Shown one piece after another: positions 26,869-33,522 of a DNA stretch of 34,823 nucleotides. The stretch is from positions 1-34,823 of the forward strand of contig JAICXH010000021.1 of assembly GCA_025981645.1 (NCBI GenBank). The letters are read 5' to 3'. The translations under genes were made by a program, and so were the position numbers. The notes under the pieces were generated by a model. It did not search any database. It was not told where the DNA came from and saw only the letters and a program-made list of their open reading frames with translations. This stretch comes from Burkholderiales bacterium (GTDB lineage: Bacteria > Pseudomonadota > Gammaproteobacteria > Burkholderiales > Casimicrobiaceae). The stretch's first letter is position 1; each line of letters opens with the position of its first letter.

Positions 26869-29517
26869 TTACGCGGCGAGGAGCGGGCGCAATTCCTCTT
26901 CGGGAAGCGGTCGACTGATCAGGAAGCCTTGCATCTCGTCGCACTTCAGCAAGCGCAGAATGCGCGCCTGCTCCTCGGTTTCCACGCCCTCAGCCACGAC
27001 TTTCAGACGCAGCGCGTGCGCGAGCGAAACGATCGTCGAGACCAGCGTCATGGTATCGGGATCGGTGGAGAGCGCGGCGATGAACGAGCGGTCGATCTTC
27101 AGTGCGTGAGCCGGCACGCGCGCGAGATACGCCAGCGACGAATAGCCGGTGCCAAAATCGTCGATCGCGATTTGCACGCCCCAGCGGCGTATGTCCGCCA
27201 GCCTCGCCATCGTCTCGTCGACGCTGTCCATGAGCATGCTTTCGGTGATCTCGATGCTGACCGCCGCCGCATGTCCGTGGCCAGCGACGACCTCCCGGAG
27301 GGTTTCCATGAACCGTGCGCTGCGCAACTGAACCGCCGAGACATTGACGGCAATGTTCGGAGCCGGCAGCTTGAGGCGCCGCCAGCGACGATGATCGGCG
27401 CGTGCCTGGCGGAGCGCCCACGCTCCGGCTTCCAGGATCAACCCGGTCTCCTCCAGCGTCGGAATGAATTCCTGCGGCGGCACCAAACCCGTGTCCGGAT
27501 CGTTCCAGCGCAGCAATGCCTCGACGCCGGTGATCGCGCGTGTATCGACATCCACCTTCAGCTGATAGTGCAGGATCAACTCGTCGCGCTCGAGCGCGCG
27601 ACGCAGCTTGTTCTCCAGCACCAGCCGCTCGGTGACGCGATCGGTCATCTTCTGCGTGTAGAAGAGGAATCGATCGAGCCCGGTTTTGGCGCGATACAGC
27701 GCGGATTCCGCATCCTTGAGCAGCGAGTCGGCGTCAACCGCATCGGCTGGATAGATTGCAATCCCGAATTTCGCCGCGACCCGAACCTCGGCGCCGAACA
27801 GGCTGAACGGCGCGTCGAAGATGTGCGCGTTGTACTGCTCGATCGCCTTGACGACGTCGTCCTCGGTGCTGACGTTCAGGAGCAGGATCCCGAATTGATC
27901 CCCGACCAAACGGCAGGCCGTACCGGTATCGTCGGTCAACGTGCGATAACGGGCCGCGATCTGTCGCAGCAGATCATCGCCGCCCTCCTGGCCGAGGGTG
28001 TTGTTGATGGTGTGGAAGCGCACGATGTCGAACACCACGACCGCCGCCATCGCTTGGTCGCGCGGCGTGAGCCGGACGTATTGGTCGATTCGGTCGCGGA
28101 AGGCGTCGCGATTCCACAGTCCCGTGAGCGGGTCGTAACGTGCGAGATACTGGAGACGCTCGTCACGGGTGATGTGCCCGATCGTGAAGCCGATGTCGTT
28201 CGCCAACTCGTCGAGCAAACGCATCTCGGTCGCATCGAAGAAGGCCACTTCGGACGAGTACAGCGCGAATACGCCGATTACCTCGTGCGCGTCTCGTATC
28301 GGCAACAGTGCCGCCGACCGCAGTCCACGCGCCCGCGCCTCGTCCGCAAGCACAACGCGCGCATCATCGAGCAGATCGTCCACGACGATCGCACGGCCAT
28401 CCTTGAGCACCTCTGCGGGCAGGCTTGCACGCCTCTTGCCGGACTCGCCGAGATCGCGCGGAAGCCGCTCCAGGAACCCCTGGTCGGCTCCGGCGGATGC
28501 GACGACGTCGATGCGCCGCACCGAAGCGTCGACGACGCCGAACCACGCCAGTTGCAGACCGCCCACCTCGATCGCGATGCGGCAGCTTTCCTGATACAGC
28601 GTCGGACGGTCGCGTACGCGCACGATCAGCGCGTTGATGCCGCTCAGCACCGCGTAAACGCGGTTGAGCCGTCTGATGCTGAGTTCCGCCGACTTGCGCT
28701 CGGTCACATCCTGCAGCGTGCTGAACCAGCGCCGGCGGGCGCCGCGGCGGGACGCCACGGGTTCGACCGCATGCCGCAGATGGATCCACGTTCCGTCGCC
28801 CCGCAGCATGCGGTACTCCGCGTCCATACGCTTGCCGGTGCGTGCGGCCTGGATGACCAGCGCTCGAAACACCCTCCGGTCGTCGGCGACGATCCGCTGC
28901 ATCCAGGCTCGTGCGCTTTTCGGCATGGACCGCTCCGTGAGCCCGAGCAGGCTGGGCAGAGTGTCGGACCAGCTTTCGAACGAGCCGTCGGAGCATGTCA
29001 CGACATGTGCGAGTCTCGCCATTGTCTGCGCGTAGTGCAGGCTTCGCTCGCGTTCCTGCAGCCGGTCGGTGAGCTGTCGCTGCGCCTCCTCCGCCTGCAC
29101 GCGCTCGGTGATGTCCATCGGGCAGACGAACAGGGCGGGACGGCCGCGCACGTTGATCGGATGGGAAAAGACTTCCACCCAGATGGTCGTTCCATCCTTC
29201 CTGCAGTGGCGCCAGACCCCGCTACGGGGACCGCCGGCCCCCATGCTCTTGATCGTGGCTCTCAGCTTGCCGATATCCTTCCTGGGTCGAATGTCGACGA
29301 TCGAGAGCCGGAGAAACTCCTCACGAGAATATCCGTAGCTGCGACATGCGGCGCCGTTGACCGTCAGGAAGCGTAGCGTCGCGCGATCGTAGATCCACAG
29401 CGGGAGCGGGTGCTCCTCGAACAGAGTGGCGAACATCCCAACGTCGATCGCCCCGTGCGCGACGTCGGCGCGTCGGTCGGTGGTTGATGACCCCTTTGCG
29501 GATCCATCTCGCAGCAT
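26869..29517 (-). CDS. PAS-PAS-GAF-GGDEF-EAL cyclic-di-GMP protein, probably a phosphodiesterase
   Basis: An 882-residue sensor for c-di-GMP turnover. Domains: PAS 1 (about 30-140), PAS 2 (about 165-275), GAF (about 295-450), GGDEF (about 455-620), EAL (about 635-880). The GGDEF signature is VGDQF (538-542) and the metal/substrate segment is FDIVRFHTINNTLGQEGGDD, so cyclase activity is doubtful. The EAL domain looks active: EAL at 666-668 (GVEALLRW), EITES, DDFGTGYSS (786-794), and KIDRSF. There is no membrane segment, so it should sense a cytoplasmic signal. The ATG at 29517 is used. It stands alone, divergent from the GYD gene. Confidence 0.92.
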   Translation of the reverse strand: MLRDGSAKGSSTTDRRADVAHGAIDVGMFATLFEEHPLPLWIYDRATLRFLTVNGAACRSYGYSREEFLRLSIVDIRPRKDIGKLRATIKSMGAGGPRSGVWRHCRKDGTTIWVEVFSHPINVRGRPALFVCPMDITERVQAEEAQRQLTDRLQERERSLHYAQTMARLAHVVTCSDGSFESWSDTLPSLLGLTERSMPKSARAWMQRIVADDRRVFRALVIQAARTGKRMDAEYRMLRGDGTWIHLRHAVEPVASRRGARRRWFSTLQDVTERKSAELSIRRLNRVYAVLSGINALIVRVRDRPTLYQESCRIAIEVGGLQLAWFGVVDASVRRIDVVASAGADQGFLERLPRDLGESGKRRASLPAEVLKDGRAIVVDDLLDDARVVLADEARARGLRSAALLPIRDAHEVIGVFALYSSEVAFFDATEMRLLDELANDIGFTIGHITRDERLQYLARYDPLTGLWNRDAFRDRIDQYVRLTPRDQAMAAVVVFDIVRFHTINNTLGQEGGDDLLRQIAARYRTLTDDTGTACRLVGDQFGILLLNVSTEDDVVKAIEQYNAHIFDAPFSLFGAEVRVAAKFGIAIYPADAVDADSLLKDAESALYRAKTGLDRFLFYTQKMTDRVTERLVLENKLRRALERDELILHYQLKVDVDTRAITGVEALLRWNDPDTGLVPPQEFIPTLEETGLILEAGAWALRQARADHRRWRRLKLPAPNIAVNVSAVQLRSARFMETLREVVAGHGHAAAVSIEITESMLMDSVDETMARLADIRRWGVQIAIDDFGTGYSSLAYLARVPAHALKIDRSFIAALSTDPDTMTLVSTIVSLAHALRLKVVAEGVETEEQARILRLLKCDEMQGFLISRPLPEEELRPLLAA

Positions 29518-29747
29518 TGCCGCCTATCCTTGCTTCACCTGGTCCAGCCTGATCGAGTTGACCTCGCGCACCATAGGGCACTGCGGCGCCATTGATCCGA
29601 TCGCGCCGACAAGTTGTGCAGTGCATCCCCTGGGGTGTAACGCAAGCTCTATGCCAGTCATGGAAAGACTGGGCTGCCGCGTCCTGCACCCGCCACGTGC
29701 CGAACGCGTTATTCTGATCGACCCTACACCCGCAAGGAGGATTCCGA

Positions 29748-30041
29748 ATGGCCGCGTACATCGTGCTCGGGAACTTCACCGAGCAGGGAATTCACACCTT
29801 CAAGGACACGACGAAGCGCGCCGAGGCCGTCAAGGCCGCGGCGAAGAAGCACGGCGTCACGATGACCGGCATCCACTGGACGATCGGGCGCCACGACCTC
29901 GTCGCCACATTCGATGCCCCGAACGACGAAACGATGACGGCAGTCTGCCTCACCATCGGCGCTGCGGGCAACGTGCGTACCGAGACGATGCGCGCGTTCT
30001 CGAGCACCGAGATGGCGGAGATCATTGCGAAGGTGAAGTAG
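29748..30041 (+). CDS. GYD-domain protein
   Basis: A 97-residue GYD-family protein (ferredoxin-like fold, function unknown). The family pattern is visible: YIVLGNFTEQGI at the start, GIHWTIGRHDLVATFDAPND in the middle (GYD motif as GRHDLV), and a C-terminal helix with FSSTEMAEII. The ATG has an excellent ribosome binding site (AAGGAGG) 7 nt upstream. It is a single gene, followed 10 nt after its stop by a REP-like hairpin shared with the convergent hydrolase gene. Confidence 0.88.
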   Translation: MAAYIVLGNFTEQGIHTFKDTTKRAEAVKAAAKKHGVTMTGIHWTIGRHDLVATFDAPNDETMTAVCLTIGAAGNVRTETMRAFSSTEMAEIIAKVK

Positions 30042-30051
30042 AACCGGCAAC

Positions 30052-30096
30052 GGGTCAGGTATTGCCTCGGCTGAGGCAGAAGGCAAGACCTGACCC
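30052..30096. repeat. REP-like hairpin between convergent genes
   Basis: Two 16-nt arms, 30052-30067 and 30081-30096, are inverse complements with one mismatch (GGGTCAGGTATTGCCT against GGGTCAGGTCTTGCCT in inverse). An inner stem GCCTC/GAGGC (30064-30077) competes with the base of the main stem. The GGGTCAGG core resembles repeats found next to REP-associated tyrosine transposases; no such transposase is in this window. It sits in the 57-bp gap between two converging genes and may also act as a terminator for both, though without a T-run. Confidence 0.8.
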
Positions 30097-30098
30097 TT

Positions 30099-30980
30099 CT
30101 AGAAGAACGCTCTCAGCTCGGCGAGCGTCTCGTCGGGCACTTCCTCGGCGAGGTAGTGCCCGGCAGGAAGCGCGCGGCCACGCACGTCGTCGGCGACCGC
30201 GCGCCAGTCGTCGAGTGGCTTGCACAGCCGATTGACGACACCGCGCTCGCCCCACAGCACGAGGAGCGGGCAGCGGATCCTGTTCACGTCGTTCGACGCG
30301 TCGTGCTCGAGATCGATCGACGCCGACGCGCGGTAATCCTCGCAAGTAGCATGGATCGTCGCGGGATCGGCGAAGCAGCGCTCGTACTCGGCGAGCGCGC
30401 GCGGGTCGAAATGCTGCAGCCCGGTGCCCCAGCCGCCAAGCTTGCGGCGCAGATAGTAGGCCGGATCGGCACCGATCAGCCGCTCGGGCAGATCGAACGG
30501 CTGGATCAGGAAGAACCAGTGGTAGTACGCGGTGGCGAACGCGAGGTCGGTGCGAAGGTACATCGTGCGCGTCGGCGAGATGTCGAGAAGAGCGACCCGC
30601 GACACCGCATCCGGGTGGTCAAGGCAGAGCCGGTGCGACACCCGCGCGCCGCGGTCGTGCCCGACGAGGCGAAAGCGCGTGAAGCCGAGATCGCGCATCA
30701 GCTCGACCATGTCGGCCGCCATCGCACGCTTCGAGTAGGCGGCGTGCGTCGCATCCGATTCGGGCTTCCCGGAGTCGCCGTAGCCGCGAAGGTCCGGGCA
30801 GACCACCGTGTGGTCGTGCGCGAGGACCGGCGCCACGCGGTGCCACATCGCGTGCGTCTGCGGGTAGCCGTGCAGCATCAGGAGCGGCGGGCCGTTGCCG
30901 CCGGTGACGCAGCGGATCTCGGTCCCCGACGTGCCGATGCGGTGCGTGGTGAAGCCGGGAAAGAGGGGGATGTCGGCCAT
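30099..30980 (-). CDS. Alpha/beta hydrolase, fluoroacetate/haloacetate dehalogenase type
   Basis: A 293-residue hydrolase whose residues match those of characterised fluoroacetate dehalogenases. They are nucleophile D109 with carboxylate-binding R110 and R113 (VGHDRGARVSHR), D133, halide-pocket H154 and W155 (YYHWFFL) and Y216 (CEDYRA), and catalytic H275 (AGHYLAEE). The oxyanion segment is LMLHGYPQTHAMW. This set supports hydrolysis of the C-halogen bond in a small haloacid, though the substrate is unproven. The ATG at 30980 is preceded by no strong ribosome binding site. The first 253 bp around its 5' end are repeated at 32554-32806. Confidence 0.85.
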   Translation of the reverse strand: MADIPLFPGFTTHRIGTSGTEIRCVTGGNGPPLLMLHGYPQTHAMWHRVAPVLAHDHTVVCPDLRGYGDSGKPESDATHAAYSKRAMAADMVELMRDLGFTRFRLVGHDRGARVSHRLCLDHPDAVSRVALLDISPTRTMYLRTDLAFATAYYHWFFLIQPFDLPERLIGADPAYYLRRKLGGWGTGLQHFDPRALAEYERCFADPATIHATCEDYRASASIDLEHDASNDVNRIRCPLLVLWGERGVVNRLCKPLDDWRAVADDVRGRALPAGHYLAEEVPDETLAELRAFF

Positions 30981-31003
30981 CGCGTTCCCCGACAGACTAC
31001 ATC
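30751..31003. repeat. Direct repeat, copy A (5' end of the dehalogenase gene)
   Basis: Covers the first 77 codons of the intact hydrolase and 23 bp upstream. It aligns without gaps to 32554-32806; hand counting gives 38 differences in 253 positions, about 85% identity. Both copies have the same orientation and enclose the split toxin/DUF3800/DUF2283 segment. Confidence 0.9.
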
Positions 31004-31054
31004 AGTTGCCGGCGGCCGCGTCGCAATGCCGGGGTACAGACTCAACGGTGTTGG

Positions 31055-31060
31055 TATATT
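31055..31060 (+). promoter_or_regulatory. Extended -10 promoter of the disrupted toxin module
   Basis: TATATT with an upstream TGG (TGn extended -10). No good -35 is seen. The expected start of transcription, about 31066-31068, falls on the GTG at 31067, so the mRNA could be leaderless. It would now drive the toxin fragment and the DUF3800 gene. Confidence 0.4.
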
Positions 31061-31225
31061 GTGCTGGTGAAGGCTACGGCATACTTCCTCGCGATGCGAA
31101 AGCGTGCCGATCGTGCAGCTATCCGCGACGAATGGATCGAGCGGGCGGTTCGATCCCCGCTCCGCGAACAGATCCAATCCGACGGTCGAATTCGGCGGTG
31201 GACGGCGAAAACGTTGGAGCAGTAG
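31061..31225 (+). pseudogene. N-terminal half of a small putative toxin gene
   Basis: From GTG 31061 or 31067 the frame encodes about 52 residues. MRKRADRAAIRDEWIER (from 31094) and IQSDGRIRRW match the front half of a family of about 85 residues (possibly DUF4258-like) that is commonly encoded just before a DUF2283 gene. I recall this pairing from other genomes. After Trp (31199-31201) the resemblance stops, and six unrelated codons lead to a TAG at 31223. The missing back half is found at 32249-32338. The interruption is therefore an insertion of about 1 kb. Confidence 0.75.
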
Positions 31226-31226
31226 C

Positions 31227-31961
31227 GTGCAAGTTCTGTTCCTCGACGAATCCGGCGACCACAACCTGTCGGTGATCGACGGCTCGTATCCGCTGTTCGT
31301 ACTTGGCGGCATCATCGTGGATCAGGCCTACGCCGCGAACCCGATGGAAGACGCCGTCCGCGCGTTCAAGCGGAACCTGTTTGACCGCGACGATCTGGTT
31401 CTGCACACCGCAAACATCACGCGCAATCGCAACGGGTTCGAACGGCTGAAAGAGCGGGTGTTTCGGGAGCGGTTTTATCGCGAGCTCAATTCCTTGCTAC
31501 GCGGACTGCGATTTCAGGTCGTTGCCTGCGCAATCCGTAAGGAGGACCATCTGGCACGGTACGGCGTAGCGGCCCTTGATCCTTACATGCTGAGTCTTGA
31601 CGTACTGGTCGAGCGCTTCTGCATGGAAATCGGTGAACGGGAGGGTGGCGGCGTGATTGTCGCGGAGAAACGCGACCCCACGCTTGACCGCCAACTGGAG
31701 ATCGCATGGCTGAACCTGAAAGTGCAGGGTACCCGCTACATTCGGGCAAGTACGATTGAGCACAGGATTGCTGGGCTTAATCTGCGCAGCAAGTCGGCAA
31801 ATATTGCTGCCCTCCAACTCGCGGACCTCGTGCTGACGCCCATCGGGCGCAAGATCTTGGGGAAGCCCGTGAAGGAGGATTATCGAGTAATCGAGGAGAA
31901 ATTCCGTCGGAGCCCGAACGGCCGTGTAGATGGTTACGGCTTGGTCGTGCTGCCCAAATGA
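31227..31961 (+). CDS. DUF3800 protein
   Basis: A 244-residue DUF3800 protein. The family start VLFLDESGDHN is present at residues 2-12 and the C-terminal acidic helix IAALQLADLVLTPIGRK is also typical; together these form a putative metal site of an RNase H-like fold. Conserved internal segments include YRELNSLLRG and YMLSLDVLVERFC. The start is GTG at 31227 with GGAG 7 nt upstream, 1 nt after the stop of the toxin fragment. The gene is intact and lower in G+C than the core genes around it, which fits recent arrival. Its role is unknown; such genes are often found in mobile or defence-related neighbourhoods. Confidence 0.85.
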   Translation: MQVLFLDESGDHNLSVIDGSYPLFVLGGIIVDQAYAANPMEDAVRAFKRNLFDRDDLVLHTANITRNRNGFERLKERVFRERFYRELNSLLRGLRFQVVACAIRKEDHLARYGVAALDPYMLSLDVLVERFCMEIGEREGGGVIVAEKRDPTLDRQLEIAWLNLKVQGTRYIRASTIEHRIAGLNLRSKSANIAALQLADLVLTPIGRKILGKPVKEDYRVIEEKFRRSPNGRVDGYGLVVLPK

Positions 31962-32248
31962 AAAGAGCCGGCCCCCGCTACGCAGTGACCAGCCCATGCA
32001 AGCATTATGAGGGCGCGTCCGCCTGGACACAAGCACGAAACGATGAAAGGCCACTCGTGATGCGGGTCGTTGAGTGGCGTCTGCCGGATGCCAACAGCCA
32101 AACGCTCCGCTAACCGATTGAAACGACGCCAGTTTGTTGCATTTTCCTCGATCCGGCCGATGCCTGAGCTAGCGTTCAGCCGACCCTTCAACGCATTGCT
32201 CTGCCGGGCGGCGTGATGGCGTCCCGCGAACGACCATGTGCATCGGAT
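31962..32248. other. Non-coding right part of the inserted segment
   Basis: About 290 bp between the DUF3800 stop and the point where the toxin gene resumes. I see no gene with a ribosome binding site or family resemblance. An open frame on the minus strand (32191-31934) has no recognisable product. No terminal inverted repeat or target duplication was found with the left junction near 31202. It may be part of the mobile segment or a remnant of an earlier insertion. Confidence 0.5.
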
Positions 32249-32341
32249 CCAGAAATGGAGGGGCGATATCTGCGCGTCATACTGCTGGCTGACGGTTAAC
32301 CAGTTCGCAATGCGTTTCCCGACCGACGATTCGTGCCATGA
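32249..32341 (+). pseudogene. C-terminal half of the same putative toxin gene, with a stop
   Basis: The frame reads PEMEGRYLRVILLADG, then TAA (32297-32299), then PVRNAFPDRRFVP and TGA. This is the back half expected after RIRRW at 31201; intact relatives read about DGxTVHNAFFDRxF, so the TAA replaces a sense codon and other positions have decayed. The final CCA-TGA overlaps the ATG of the DUF2283 gene at 32338, keeping the usual operon overlap. The order and frame show that the two halves were once one gene. Confidence 0.72.
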
Positions 32342-32616
32342 AAATCCGGTATTTCGCTGCCACGGACACTCTGTTGATCGAGTTTCGCGAAGCTGCGGTC
32401 ATCGAAACACGCGATCTCGACGAGAATACGCTGCTCGACCTGGATGTAGCTGGGAATATTTGCGCAATCACGATCGAACACGCGTCGCAGCGCGCGGATC
32501 GAAATGCCCGAAGCTCGAGCCCCGGCAGACGAGGTTGCGGCGCAGGTTCGGGCGCGTCGGATTCGGGCTTTCCTGAGTCGCCGTACCCGCGACAGTCCGG
32601 GCAGACCACCGCGTAG
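32338..32616 (+). CDS. DUF2283 protein, C-terminus replaced
   Basis: The first about 54 residues are a good DUF2283 domain: MKIRYFAATDTLLIEF, ETRDLDENTLLDLD, and ICAITIEHASQRAD. After about 32500 the resemblance ends, and the remaining 38 codons run through a junction and then antisense to the hydrolase fragment, giving Gly/Ser-rich residues. DUF2283 genes often follow small toxin-like genes and may be antitoxins (not proven). The toxin half just upstream is broken, so this partner may be free to decay. It may still be translated, since the start and the overlap with the upstream frame are kept. Confidence 0.75.
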   Translation: MKIRYFAATDTLLIEFREAAVIETRDLDENTLLDLDVAGNICAITIEHASQRADRNARSSSPGRRGCGAGSGASDSGFPESPYPRQSGQTTA

Positions 32617-32806
32617 TCATGCGCGAAGACAGGCGCCACCCGGAGCCACATTGCGTGTGTCTGCGGGTAGCCGTGCAGCATCAACAGTGGCGGGCCATTG
32701 CCGCCGACGACGCAGCGGATCTCGGTTCCCGGCGTGCCGATGCCGTGTGCCTTGAAGCCCGGAAAGACGAGCGTGTCGGCTATCGCGTTCCCCGAAAAAT
32801 TACATC
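32554..32806 (-). pseudogene. 5' fragment of a second dehalogenase gene (repeat copy B)
   Basis: On the minus strand this encodes 77 residues, 63 of them identical to the start of the intact hydrolase (GGNGPPLLMLHGYPQTHAMW, then RGYGDSGKPESDA). The start codon position holds ATA instead of ATG, and the homology stops before the nucleophile region. It also contains 17 bp of upstream sequence related to copy A. The 15% nucleotide divergence argues against a very recent duplication. The gene body was lost where the DUF2283 region is joined. Confidence 0.9.
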
Positions 32807-32827
32807 GCTCACCCGAGATCCGTGGAG

Positions 32828-32833
32828 TATAAT
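32828..32833 (+). promoter_or_regulatory. -10 element of the Phd/VapC pair
   Basis: A perfect TATAAT, 33 nt before the antitoxin start. No consensus -35 at 17 bp, which is common for autorepressed toxin-antitoxin promoters. The surrounding ATAATCCGGCCTGTAAT could be the operator, but no clean palindrome is seen. Confidence 0.6.
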
Positions 32834-32866
32834 CCGGCCTGTAATCTAGCCTGTTGGAGGTTCACT

Positions 32867-33109
32867 ATGCGCGAAGTCGGAGCCTTCGAGGCCAAGAATA
32901 AGTTCGGGACCCTGCTCGATTGGGTCGAAAGCGGCGAAGAAGTCATCATCACACGGCGAGGCAGGGTGGTCGCCCGGCTCGTTCCCGGGGTGTCTGGCGT
33001 CGACCACGATCGAGCCGCCCGCGCCGCAGCGGACATCCTGGCGCGTCGCGTCGGGGTGAAGCTAGGCGGCCTCAAGATCAAGGACCTGGTCAACGAAGGC
33101 CGGCAGTGA
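32867..33109 (+). CDS. Phd/YefM-family antitoxin
   Basis: An 80-residue type II antitoxin. The N-terminal Phd fold is clear: VGAFEAKNKFGTLLDWV, EEVIITRRGRVVARLVP. The C-terminal part, rich in Ala and Arg, would wrap the toxin. The ATG at 32867 has GGAGG 8 nt upstream and follows a TATAAT promoter. Its TGA overlaps the GTG of the toxin gene (GTGA), so the two are translationally coupled. It should neutralise the PIN toxin and repress the operon. Confidence 0.92.
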   Translation: MREVGAFEAKNKFGTLLDWVESGEEVIITRRGRVVARLVPGVSGVDHDRAARAAADILARRVGVKLGGLKIKDLVNEGRQ

Positions 33110-33516
33110 GCGTCGTCATCGACAGTTCCGTCACGCTCGCCTGGTTCTTCGAAGACGAACGGAGCGACGAAACCGACAACGTGCTGGATCACGTTGCGAC
33201 GGCCGGCGCGATCGTGCCCTCGCTCTGGAGGCTCGAGATTGCGAATGGATTCCAGTCTGCGTTGAGGCGCAAGCGCATCACGGTCGCGTTCCGCGATGCG
33301 TCGCTCGCGAACCTGCGCGCCTTCCCCATTGTCGTGGACACCGAAACCGATCGACACGCCTGGGGAAGTACGCTGACGCTTTCCGAGCGCTTCGGACTGA
33401 CATTGTGCGATGCATCCTACCTTGAACTCGCACAGCGCCTGCGCCTGCCGCTCGCGTCGCTCGACCGCGAGTTGCGTACCGCATGCCGCGCGCTGCGCGT
33501 ATCGTTGAAGCCGTGA
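33106..33516 (+). CDS. vapC: VapC-like PIN-domain toxin
   Basis: A 136-residue PIN endoribonuclease toxin. The four acidic residues of the active site are D6 (VVIDSSVTLAW), E44 (WRLEIAN), D102 (LCDASYLELA) and D120 (ASLDREL), all intact. VapC toxins commonly cut tRNA or rRNA; the target here is unknown. It starts with GTG overlapping the antitoxin stop. Its own TGA is followed at once by the mtnA start region, leaving no space for a separate mtnA promoter. Confidence 0.92.
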   Translation: MSVVIDSSVTLAWFFEDERSDETDNVLDHVATAGAIVPSLWRLEIANGFQSALRRKRITVAFRDASLANLRAFPIVVDTETDRHAWGSTLTLSERFGLTLCDASYLELAQRLRLPLASLDRELRTACRALRVSLKP

Positions 33517-33522
33517 GTGGTG

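Noticed and set aside
31962-32248. An integron attC site behind the DUF3800 gene
   Set aside because: One GTTGAGT core-like heptamer exists, but no matching partner core or palindromic arms were found.
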